From contig QPFY01000008.1 in the NCBI GenBank assembly GCA_003665825.1, positions 1,240,001 to 1,304,000 of the forward strand: DNA of 64,000 bases. The letters run 5' to 3'. Shown here one piece after another: positions 48,859 through 58,602 of this stretch. A model generated the notes under the pieces. That model saw nothing but the letters and a program-made list of their open reading frames with translations. It was not told the DNA's origin and did not search any database. The first letter of the stretch is position 1, and each line of letters begins with the position of its first letter. A program made the position numbers and the translations under genes. The stretch comes from Microbotryum silenes-acaulis (Eukaryota; Basidiomycota; Microbotryomycetes; Microbotryales; Microbotryaceae).

Positions 48859-49021
48859 AGGCTCTTTACATTTGATCGTCGTCCCGCGGTCCTCTCCTGA
48901 CTTGAACCACTAGGGATCCGTTACTGAACAGTACCGCAGCTATTGCAGTAAAGTACATCACATTTCAGCGGGTCAACGGTTACGGTGTGAGGTGGCGCGC
49001 GGAGCGCGCCGCCGAACCTAG

Positions 49022-49515
49022 TACAGTACTTATTGATGGACAAGAAGCATGCCTCAAACACCTATCCATAGATTTACCCTGTTGTCGCAAGATATCCCTA
49101 CGACCGTCCCGATCTTTCCTCCTTGACTCGAAAATCTTGTCGATCGAGCTTGAAAAAGTTGCTGGGCGATCCGCGGACTCTCATCCACCCTCGAAGCCCA
49201 TCGATCGATCTTTCCGATCCTCATCGATGTAAAGCTTTCGATCTTAGTAGATGTGGGAGCCCAGGGGAGATCGAATACTAGACTACGCCCACGAGATTGG
49301 AGCTTTAGACACAAACGAAAAACATGACGTAAACGATGGTCCGTATTGATGTCGACACGGTTGATGTATTCGAGGTCGCATATGGAGGATATCAGCGGCC
49401 TCTCGCGCCTCGAGCCTAGCTCGCGCGCGCTTCCATAGCCTTTCTTCTTTCTCTTCCACTATCTTATCTATCATCTTCGGCTCTCATACTTACATATCTC
49501 GTGCTCGGGCCTCAG
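49022..49515. other. Spacer right of the Helitron island
   Basis: About 0.5 kb. No coding frame with support; short ATCG-type direct words (TCGATCG). Borders the PH-domain relic. Confidence 0.45.
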
Positions 49516-49905
49516 AGTTCTAATAGTTCAGGGGGGTTGAATACGATGCCCGGGAGTGATGGCCGCGCAGGCGGATCAGGGTCGACGTTCGATTATTGTT
49601 TCAAGATCATCACTCCGAAAAGAACGTTCTTGGTCTGTGCTCCGTCGGAGGAGGATGAGATCAAGTGGTTAGCGGCGTTGCAGTGTTTGGTGCAGAGGAA
49701 GAATGGAGCGAGTGGAGCGGTGGTCGGTGGGGTCGCGATGACGAGTGGGGGGTCGGGAGGTGGAGCAGGGGCAGGGGCGCCGATCGCGCACGGCGTTGGG
49801 GATCGGGAGGAAGAGGAGCGTCACGGATGCGGCGAAGGAGGCGGTCGATGAGGTCGAGAGGAGGTATCTGTCACGAATCAGCAGTCCGAGGTTTGAGCGC
49901 ACCGC
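49516..49905 (+). pseudogene. PH-domain gene relic, C-terminal half only
   Basis: After an acceptor-like CTCAG at 49511-49515 the frame reads the second half of a pleckstrin-homology domain: [38 protein letters not shown], with the conserved C-terminal helix tryptophan. The Gly-rich tail then loses frame: a protein-like continuation ([20 protein letters not shown]) lies in a different frame from about 49803, so there is a frameshift near 49790-49800 or an unseen intron. No first half of the PH domain exists upstream. Probably a truncated host gene at the edge of the transposon island. Confidence 0.6.
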
Positions 49906-50424
49906 CACTGCGCAGCTTACTCAGCGCTGGGAACTTTCCGGGAGCTTCCAGTTATCTCTATGATCTTGCGCCTCAATCGTTTCCTTTGGCTTCAACTTGC
50001 TTCCATGAGTTTCTGTCGCTTTCCCTGGACTTTTCCTGAGACTATAAATAGGGCTTCTGTGTAGAAATCACTCTTGTCCTCCTTCTGCAATCTTGATCTC
50101 ATAGTCAACTCCCCCGGTTAACCTCCGTCCCCTCGGTCTCTGCCCTGGTTCTTGCGAGAACAACTACATCAATCCGGCACCTCGTCCCATCATCCTCAGC
50201 AACCTCAACCTTGACAGTATCATCCCATGAGTCAGGCTGCGTAGCATAGATGGGGTGGGGATGAGAGCCGTTTCGGCGGGGCAGGGAATGTAAATGCGAG
50301 TGGGTTTTGTCTACTTTTCAAACACGCCGGTTCGGCCACCTAGAACGAGAGAGAGAGGAAGAATCTTCCCCCCCCCCCCGAAGAAAAACTCGCCATTCCA
50401 TGTTGCAAATCGTACCTAAAACAT
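49906..50424. other. Intergenic, RPP1 3' flank
   Basis: About 0.5 kb with a C11 run at 50371-50381 and no supported gene. Confidence 0.5.
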
Positions 50425-52032
50425 CTACTTGATCTTCGGCCTCTTACCCCCTCCCCCAACAGAACCCATCTCCTGCACCTCCACTTCGACACCGACGAAT
50501 TCGAGACCGTTGTCATGAACTGAGGTACGGCGCGGGTGAGGGTTGGTGCTTGACGCTGGGGTTGCTGCGGCGGGTGGTGCGGGCCCGGTTGTGGGTGGGG
50601 TAGGTTTGGAAGGCTCGGAGGGTAAGCGACGTTTCTTTTCGTTCTTGGTGTTTTCCGGTAATGTTGTTGAGGTGGGCTGGGTGAAGGAGATGGGTGCTAC
50701 GACGGCGGTGTCGGTAGTGGTCGTGGTGGAGGTGATTAAACTCGGGTTGCTAAAGACGCCTTTGTACGTTTGACGCATAGCGACTGCGGCAGTACAGAGG
50801 AAAGATGCATCAGATCTGAAAGAAATCCGCTCCGAGAATGAAGCTGTGTAGCACGCACGGCCTTTGAGAATTACGCGTTGAGGATGACTCGAGATCGCCT
50901 CCTTCGCCGAGGTGGGATCCAAGCCGATCAACGAGCATCTGCGCTCACAACTCAACTGACATCAGTCAATCCCCAACCTTCTCATCCCCAAGCTCATCCG
51001 CAACTCGACTCACAAATTAATCATATCCTTGACCCCTCTCATCTCCCCCTTCCCCTTCGCCCAACTACTCAACACTACCCCTCCCCCACCCATCGCGCGT
51101 ACAATCTCTCTCGCTCCAGAGATCCAATTCCTTCTCCTCGTACTACTCGCATGATTCGATGCGCCAGCTTCGTCAGCACATGTAATACCACGATAGACAA
51201 TCTCAATTTTCAATCCCGAGCGTTGGAGGGTATGGATCAGCCCTCGTTTTAACGGGAAGGGTAGGCGAGGGGCTAGAGAGGGATCGAGGGTGATCAAGCT
51301 GGGGGTGTAGGGGGAGGAGGCGGAGAGGGAGAGGGATACGTGACTGAAAGAGGTGAGGGTCGTGGGTTGGATTGAGAGGAGGGTCGTCGAGGGGGGAAGG
51401 AGAGAGGATGTGGATTGGCTCTGGAGGGAAGGGAGAAGGAGGGTCAGAGTTTTCGGTCTTTGGAGGACCGAGGAGCGGGGCACTTGCCAGGCCGAATTGT
51501 CCGCGATGGGAAACGCTCTTGACTTGCTCGTCGCCGTAGTCGGATACGCCATAGCTAGAGGATCTGGTCTTCTATCAAAGCTGTCGAAGAGGAGGAGGTC
51601 TGGGCTGTTCGGGGGTCCAGGTCGGGGTAAAGTGGGGTGGGGAAGGAGAGCAAAGAGGGGTCTGTGGTCGTTGGGATGGATATGACGAGGCATATGGTGG
51701 AGTAACCAACTGCGGGAGGGATAAATTGAGGTTGTAAGTGACCATGAGCGGGGTGTAGAGCTCGACAGCGCAGTCAACGCACGCGTCGCGGCCAGCTTGA
51801 CCTTGTCCCTCATGTCCTTTGCTTCCGCACTCGTCCATGATCACACAAGATCGAATCTAGTCCTTTCGGACGTTGAAGATCCACCTTGTCCCTTCGTTGG
51901 ATGGCTGGCTTTGGCCTTGCCCTTAGCTTTAGCTGAGGACGAGGTGGAGGCGGAGGCGGAGGTGGTGCCTTGTTCGATCACGCCGCTGGGTCCGAGGTGG
52001 AGAGGGACCAGGATCGAGTCGTAGCCGTGCAT
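50425..52032 (-). CDS. RPP1: RNase P/MRP protein subunit Rpp1 (human RPP30 family)
   Basis: Protein subunit of the nuclear RNases P and MRP, which process tRNA 5' ends and rRNA. Proposed exons 52032-51885, 51821-51014, 50938-50859 and 50783-50425 (464 residues). Seen: a start like the RPP30 YDLNVP motif (HGYDSILVP), the TIM-barrel end with KIEIVYRGI, RNWISGAREIVRAMGG, GVVLSSWAK, MRGVKDMINL continued as CSLIGLDPTSAKEAIS across an intron, then RQTYKGVF and a disordered Pro-rich tail ending in GGGKRPKIK. Exon 1 is uncertain: the unspliced frame has a TGA at 51843-51841, which needs either a 63-nt intron (51884-51822, weak GTGGAT donor) or an implausibly short 30-nt one. Confidence 0.8.
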
Positions 52033-52221
52033 ACCGGATGGGGATCTGGAACGAACTCCCGGGAGTGGGGTGGAGGGAGGACGAGGAGATAAAGTGGAGC
52101 GCGATCAGTCTCATGCCCCGCGCTTCGCAATGCGCCGTCAAGAGTCGGCCGCGGTCCGAGCTCAGGCCTCAGCGCTCAGCGCTCAGCAGGCGCACTTTGG
52201 CCGAAGCATCGCCTGAGGCGT

Positions 52222-52258
52222 AGATCAGATCAAATCAGATCTGGCGGTGATCTGATCT
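52222..52258. repeat. 11-bp stem inverted repeat upstream of RPP1
   Basis: AGATCAGATCA (52222-52232) and its perfect inverse TGATCTGATCT (52248-52258) with a 15-nt loop, in the RPP1 promoter region. Could be a hairpin or a dyad site; function unknown. Confidence 0.7.
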
Positions 52259-54256
52259 AATGCGGACCCTTGCTTCCGGTTCCAAGAGAGGCAGTAGTGA
52301 GGAGTGATGAGGAGTTGTAAAGACGAGACATTGAGGACGGGAGGGAATAGAGGAGTGGATCTGTGTTCTTCTTGGCTTTCGGCATTAAGTGGCATGTTGT
52401 TCGAACCGATCGATGGAATGTGCAGACATTTATCATTTGAGAAAGGCTGCCAGAGAACATGTGTCGCATTGGTTGGGCGGCCCGAGGTAGTCTGACGTTT
52501 CAAGGGGATATAATCATCGATCGGGCAGTGATAATTCGATGGCATCGTGGGAGAGGGCGTGGCTACTTCTTCCCTTGCCACAGCGCTTTCACTGCTGAGG
52601 CTTATGCTAGTATCTGCAAAGTATATCGCACCTCAATCCCACAAAATTCACTTCAGCGAGTGTTCAATCTGCCGTATCAATGTAATGGTGGTGTGATAAG
52701 TGTGTACGCATCTCCTGACCGTTGAAGAGTTGCCCCTCGGGCCGACGTTCCCGGGGCAACTTAAGCGCCACTGAGGAAACACAAATGTTTGACATGTGAT
52801 CACATAAATTCAAACGGGAAGGTGATAATGACATAGACGGCGGATGAGGTAAGTGTTCACCGCCATGCGATGCAGGTTCAACTTCGGTCTCCGGCTAAGC
52901 CCGCTTCGGTCTATTGGGTTAAGTTTTAAGTTTTAAGTCCCCCCACCACCCCCTATCTCCTATTGCAAGACCGAACTTGACTCGGAACCGCCCTCTGACG
53001 ATCGCCAACGCGGGGCGGGCCTTATTGGTCTTGAAAGAGATTGGATGTCCCAATTGCGAGAAACTTCACTCCAGGATACCCACCTACCGTGAACAGTTCA
53101 GACGACATCTCTTACCTCAGACAAAACGAAGAAGCCCAGCCGGGCCGACGTCTGCCGTGGCGGACGACTTGAGGCGGTGCAGCGTTGCCCAACCGCACTA
53201 GCTTATGTTCTTTTCGGCCTTTGCTGCAAGGATTTGACGCGCCGATCGAGCTCGCGCGCTCGGGCCTCCCCTCTCCTCTCTCCCCTGCTGAGCTATAGCT
53301 GTGCCTCATACACACGCGGGCTCACAGGCGGTCACTCGCGCTGCACGTTCCCTTCAGGGCCTTCACTGCACCGTCGACGTCTCCACCAGCCTCTGCCGCT
53401 GCGTTTACCACCGTTGATACGGGTGCGTCCCTCACTCCCAAGATCACCTCACAGTTGACGAAGTCGCTGACCGAGCGTTTCATCTTGCAGGACGTTTCTC
53501 GGCTAGCCGCGCCTAGCTCGTCTAAATCCTCGACGTGGCTCTGTCCAGGAGTAACTCGGGGTAAGTGTTATTGGTCACCCAAGCTTGTTGCACGGTGAAC
53601 TTACCACTTTGATTCCTACAGTGATCTTGCCAGTCCTGTACGGGCAGTTAGTCGGTAGTCCTTGTTGGACCACTTCTCTGACTCGCAACCCCTGCATCTC
53701 AGCAGTCCTTCTGCCGAACCCCCCTGCTCGAAACGCAGCCTCTGCCAGCCTCCGCGGCATCACAGAGTTCCGCTTGTTCTTGCAAAGGTATGCTGAGACG
53801 AAGGTAGCTATCCCCACTCTCACCAGTTGCAGCCAACTGACATCACCCTGAGCTTGTTCTTGCAAAGCCAAAGCTCCTTCTGATCGATCCCACCCTCCAT
53901 CCCTTGTCACTCGCGTGAAAACTACTTCATTCTTTCAAAAAATTCTTCCTTTCTCTTCTTCGGTTCAGTCTGCCTTCCCACTACGTTCATTTCCGTATCT
54001 TCTTGGCTTCCATGTCGCTACACTCGCTGGGTTTCAATCTCGTCTTTCGTTGTCAGACGCCCTTGGATAGTTCGTTCTTGTTGAACGGTTGGACACACCG
54101 CTAGTTGTCCCTCATCCCGCTGCAACTTGACTCATTTTACCGCTACACGTCGCGCGAGCGGTCCAGGGAGTCGATCAGGTTTTATGCGCACCGAAACATC
54201 AGACACCGCCAGGACCCGGGAAAGCTGGGGCGGTACCGGTGCTGGGGGGTGCGCTT
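52259..54256. other. Gene-poor spacer
   Basis: About 2 kb without a gene I can support. 52926-52942 has a small AGTTTTAAGTTTTAA direct repeat. 53550-53640 has GTAAGT and CTACAG pairs that look like splice sites, so remnants of upstream exons of the 54.7-56.5 kb transposon-like gene may be present, but no motif is recognisable. Confidence 0.45.
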
Positions 54257-54407
54257 GCGCTAACTCGCGCGCGCCAAATTGAGTTGGCGCAATTGAGTTA
54301 GCGCACTTGAGTTGGCGCAGTCGAGCGCCCGAGTTAGCGCACTTGAGTTAGCGCACCGCGCGCGCGAGTTGGCGCACCGAGTTGAGTTGGCGCACTGAGT
54401 TGGCGCA
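54257..54407. repeat. GAGTTRGCGCA minisatellite
   Basis: Eight direct copies of GAGTTGGCGCA or GAGTTAGCGCA between 54281 and 54407 at irregular 13-33 bp spacing, plus one inverted copy (TGCGCTAACTC) at 54257-54267. CG-rich spacers (GCGCGCGC) separate some units. Confidence 0.85.
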
Positions 54408-54666
54408 ATCAGGCGCGCCGCACGCGGCCACCCCCTTGTCTTCATGCTGCAACGTGCCATATCCTACGATGCAACTGCTGTCACGCTTCTTTCGGAAACG
54501 AAGCGCCGATAACACGGTCGACAAAATGTAGCAGCTGGCAAAGCTATCTGGGGCAAGGCTGCAACAAGCAACGGTCAGTTACTACGGACTTGCCCCAGTC
54601 CTGGCGCCGGGGCTGGAGCTGATGTATGTATCTCGAACTATCCCCTTTCACCAGTCCCTTCCTCAG

Positions 54667-56517
54667 ACGATACCGCTGTGCGGATTCTAATCGATCTCTG
54701 GCATTTCTTTGACCGGATCTATGTGTCCAAAAAACATGGCGCTGCCAAAGCCTTTGCTCGCGCCTTCTCCGATGCGGTTTTCATCCCGAATGCGGATGAT
54801 CGACTCCTGATGGAGGCTCGCCTAGCAAAACTCGGAATGACGTGGGAAGAAGCCGTCCGTTCGCCGGTATGGAATAAGAAGCTTTGGAGACGCGTTCGTC
54901 GATGGATCCCTCCGCCAGGCATTCTCGAGGCTTTGGTCCGGGAGGTCTTTGAGAAGCTCGGTCGATGCGAAGTCGAAGCAACCACTTTTCAACAAAGCGG
55001 CGCACGAGGCAGCGAAGAGATGTCTTGAGGCGATTCGGAAAGGCCAAGTCTCGGATCCAGTTGGCATCGAGCTGTACACCGACCTTGGGCCTTGCGGAGG
55101 GCCAGATGGAAAGGCGGATGACGGCGTCCGTTTATATTCCTGCCAGCGCGACACCAACAGTCTCGAAGGAGGCATCCACCGGAACCTTCGCCAACGGTTT
55201 CCAAAGTCTGGTGTTTCTCCGTGCCATGCCAATGCGTACTTGGCTGACTACGTGCTAGTGCACAATCTCACGGTCAGTCCAACTCCACCATCGCGATTCG
55301 AAGAAGCGGCAACCATTCTCACCCATTATCCCTTGTATTCGCAGGTTGGGACGTTCAATCGTACCGGAAACCATTCGTGGGACACTACGACCTCTGGCTC
55401 ACTGTGGAATTACATCGTCTGAGGCGCAAGACCTCGGCATTTCTCCCACGGCACTCAACCACTGTGTCAGATATAGTCAACCCGCTGCTCTACACCCCAT
55501 CCACCGAAACATTCGGCATTGTACCTGTTGTTCAGTCGCCAACAGCGCAAAGGCGCTTTTTGATCGAGCCCTATCACGTCGAGCGCGGGACTCTGCGTTT
55601 GGAGCCCGTCAAGTGGTCGCCACGGAACTTGCTGCAAAACAATACGCCGGCGATACAGCATATGCAAAGCCGGCTGCCAACCGATCGCAAGCTTCGCCAC
55701 GACTGGCTAGCGGAACGTCAGGGTACTCAATTCGCTGTATTGTATGTCCATACAACCAGCGAACGAGCGCTATACAGATATCTCTCAAGCAAGGTACGAC
55801 TGGGAGCTCCTCAAAATCTTCGGATATTCGAGATTACCGAGCTTTGGAACAAGTATGCCAACGGACTAGACATTTTTTACAAAGTATGTCGCGTCTGTGT
55901 CACACTGAATGGTGATGTTGAGCTGAAGCGCAATTCTCACACAGATGCCAGAGCACATCAATACATGGGCATCGAGATGGTCGTCGCTGGCAAATGCTCA
56001 AGCCACAATGAACATGGGTGGGAACGACGTCAGAGTGATTCAAGCTTTGCTTACCGACCCCTCCCGCGGTCGTGATGTTAGCATGCTAGCGGCTAAGCCA
56101 TTACTCGGTCACAAACCGCCAGTCTTGGGGAGGCTTACGGAGGTAGAAGTCGATTCCTCGGATCCTCCAACGTCATCCATCCGCCCCTTTGTTGCAACTG
56201 CCTCGAGCGACGCTGGTTCGAGCGCGGACTTGGGCACGAGCAGCGCTTTGACGCGCGCGGGTACCACAAAAGGGGCAAGGCACTGTCGATTATGTGGCCA
56301 AACTACTCGTCGACGCAAGGGGTCAAAACTAAGCGATGACGGATCGGTGACTGGGTGTGACGGGGCGTGCTTGGACTGCGGGAAGCCTTTCGGGCTGACA
56401 GACGAGATGGATCCGAACGACCCACAATCACGAAGGTTCTGTAGAGGACTGACAAGGGCTGAGATGAATGGCCGAGCTCGGCATCAAAAGAAGTGTCACA
56501 ACTTTGTAGCTGCATAA
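54667..56517 (+). pseudogene. Transposon-type gene, frameshifted (RGTNSxEGG-like family of basidiomycetes)
   Basis: Resembles a protein family repeated in basidiomycete genomes and probably transposon-derived; the superfamily is uncertain. Parts in order: RILIDLWHFFDRIYVSKKHG, FSDAVFIPNADDRL, PPPGILEALVREVFEKLG, then in a second frame PLFNKAAHEAAKRCLEAI, DPVGIELYTDLG and SCQRDTNSLEGGIHRNLRQR, then after an intron (55273-55344) VGTFNRTG, and in a third frame VGHYDLWLTVE...FYK. A further intron (55880-55944) leads to a tail with a cysteine cluster (CRLCGQTT, CDGACLDCGKPFG, CHNF). Frame changes near 54960 and 55372 are probably single-base indels, so the gene is broken. The first exon lies further left and was not found. 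Confidence 0.65.
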
Positions 56518-56779
56518 TACCTGCGTAATATGATGTATGTTGTCAAAATGACTTGTTCCGTACCACTTCCTCTCTTTCTCCTTTTTCACCTCCCCCTCCC
56601 TCTTCTTCTTCTTTCTCCTTCTTTCTCTTCCCCTCCCTCTTCTCCTTTCCCCCCTTTTTTCTCTTTCCCTCTCCTCTTCTTCTTCTTCTTTTTTCTTCCT
56701 CCCCCCCCCCCTCATTCTTTTTTCTTTTCCTCTCCTCCCCCCCCACCCCCCGACATGGGTACGGGCCCAGCTTTCCCGG

Positions 56780-57180
56780 GTCCTGTGTTACTTGACCGAA
56801 TCCACGCGCTTCCCACGACGCGCGTCGTGGGCGGCACTCCCTTGCCTTCCTCCCACTGCACTCATCAGTGCCTCCGCTTACCTATTCCTCCCCTGACCAT
56901 TTCCGAGTGAATTGAGCATATGACAACCCCTCGACAGGCATCGAAAGGTGTGACTAAGGTGATAACCGCTGACAAAAGACATCGTTCCGAACGAGCTACT
57001 ACCCTTCGATGCCTGTCGGGTGGGGTGTCATATCATGATGGGGTCGATTCACTCGGAAATGATCAGGCGGGAGATCGATAGGTGATGGTGGAGGTAAGAG
57101 GTAAGCAGAGGCACTGGTGAGTGGGAGGAAGGCAAGGGAGAGGCTCGCGACGCACGTGGAGAGTCGGTAAATAACAAGCT
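56780..57180. repeat. ~400-bp imperfect inverted repeat (hairpin / foldback element)
   Basis: The left arm (about 56780-56950) and right arm (about 57001-57180) are imperfect inverse copies around a 50-bp spacer. Clear matching blocks: CTCCCTTGCCTTCCTCCCACT (start 56837) against the inverse of 57120-57140, ATTTCCGAGTGAAT (56909-56922) against the inverse of 57047-57060, and CGACAGGCATCGAA (56932-56945) against the inverse of 57005-57018. The left arm also contains a perfect 20-bp palindrome at 56812-56831. No coding frame is conserved between arms. Confidence 0.75.
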
Positions 57181-57427
57181 GCCGTGGCCTCAAGAGTGCT
57201 ACTTCCACCCCGTAGAGAGTAGAGAGGAGCCTCAAAAGCGGAGTCGACCACCCCTCCGAACTCAAACCCCCTCCGACGTGTCCTCCCCGGTCAAACCCCC
57301 CACACCAATTGGTCGCGTCCGATCTCATCTCCCCGCCCAACCTCATCGTTCGTAGCGCATTCTTTTTTTCTATGCCCCCTTCCAATATCGTACATCACGG
57401 GGGACAAGACGACGATTTATTACGTTG

Positions 57428-57448
57428 CCCCCCCCCCCCCCCCCCCCC
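57428..57448. repeat. C21 homopolymer tract
   Basis: Twenty-one consecutive C on the + strand in the gene-poor region. Confidence 0.85.
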
Positions 57449-58516
57449 ACAAGGGCTCTCTGATCGGTGCCAAGCCAGGCTGGCGCCGGGAGTTCACCTT
57501 TCCCTTTCCAATGTGAACGTAGAACAGAACTCAAGCTCAAAAAGTCCACCTCTCCTAGTACACATCAACCACCCACACCCATTACTCGAGGCGCGTTGAC
57601 GCAGAACAATCCAGAGGCTGCACGTATTGATGATGCGGCTGTTTGGACGAATTCGATAGGGTTGAGCCTGGAAATCGTGTATGTGGGCAGTGGCAGTGCA
57701 GTGATGGGTTCGGGGGGGCGCGGGTTCTGCAATTCTGCGCGCTCCCACTGCACCAGTGGTGGCACAGACTTCAACGTGGTAGTGTATTAAAAGACGACGA
57801 GTTTGAACTACTAGTCCTTGACGCACATCCCATCATTGTTTTTTTTAAAAAGGCAATTTTCACCCAAGCTTTCGAGGTTCTTGGTTATGCAAATTGAAGT
57901 ATACAGTACGAGAGCGAGACCCGAGCTAGCCTGAGCCTAATGGAATGGAGACAACGTGCGTTGGAAGTTAGCACCCGAACCGGACGTGAGATCAAGTATC
58001 AAGTGCTTCGAATTGAGGGCTCGGATAATACCGTATTATAGTAGGCTTGGCTGAGGGATCGAGGGATCGAGGGGTCGAAAAGAGAGAGAGAGAACTTTTT
58101 TTAATTCCCCCCGAGCTCCATGGTATTAGTAGTTTTCCGAGCAAGCTTCCCCCTTTGCAGTGGGCAGGTACTACTACTACTACTTAACTAGCCCCCGGAG
58201 ATGGGCTCGCCGGGATTCTCTTTTGACTTCGATCCTCTCGGTTTCGGACGCGTACTACCCTTACCGTGGCCCCTAGGTTTTTTTGATTTTCAAAAATGAC
58301 AAAAGAAGAGGAGTTCATGGTTCGCTCCCAAAACCTTCTTATTTTGAAAAAAGTACGGTCTCGGGAGGGAGAAAGCACAAACAGGAGACAAAGAACAGGC
58401 AACAAAACGCTTTTTGGGGGGGGGGGGAGGGGAGGGAACCGGTCAGAAACACTTGGGAAAGAGTAGACAGGAACGAGTCGATAGAGCGGTGAAGAACAAG
58501 AGAGGGGTCGAATACG

Positions 58517-58549
58517 AAAAAAAAAGGGGGGGGGGGGGGGGGGGGGGGG
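58517..58549. repeat. A9G24 tract just downstream of the SR-protein gene
   Basis: Nine A followed by twenty-four G on the + strand, 54 bp past the stop codon of the minus-strand SR gene, so the transcript 3' flank reads C24T9. Confidence 0.9.
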
Positions 58550-58602
58550 ATTCAAACCTCACCACTCTTTAGCCTAGCACACGCTCATTTCAAAGAACCT
58601 GT

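Larger units (their letters stand above)
47305..49021 (+). mobile_element. Helitron copy D, shortest, internally deleted
   Basis: 1717 bp. The 5' TCTACAAACTACTAAAAAC is preceded by A (47304); the 3' end is the shared hairpin, GCCGAAC and CTAG (49018-49021), followed by T. A deletion joins the region after the FGG exon (about 48604) directly to the helicase C terminus. It also holds a 127-bp insertion (48200-48326) not found in A-C. The 5' terminal word is duplicated 30 bp upstream, so the true 5' end could be 47275. Confidence 0.85.
57181..58602. other. Intergenic, SR-protein gene 3' flank
   Basis: About 1.4 kb with no supported gene. It holds several homopolymers: C21 at 57428-57448, G12 at 58416-58427 and A9G24 at 58517-58549. 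A (CTA)n run lies at 58170-58182. Confidence 0.55.

Noticed and set aside
54957..55028. Treating the frame change near 54960 as an intron
   Set aside because: The two frames overlap in family-like sequence with no GT...AG pair long enough between them, so a small indel is the simpler reading.
56530..56910. Pro/Phe/Leu-rich frames over the pyrimidine tract
   Set aside because: Translation of CTT/CCT repeats; no start context and no motif.
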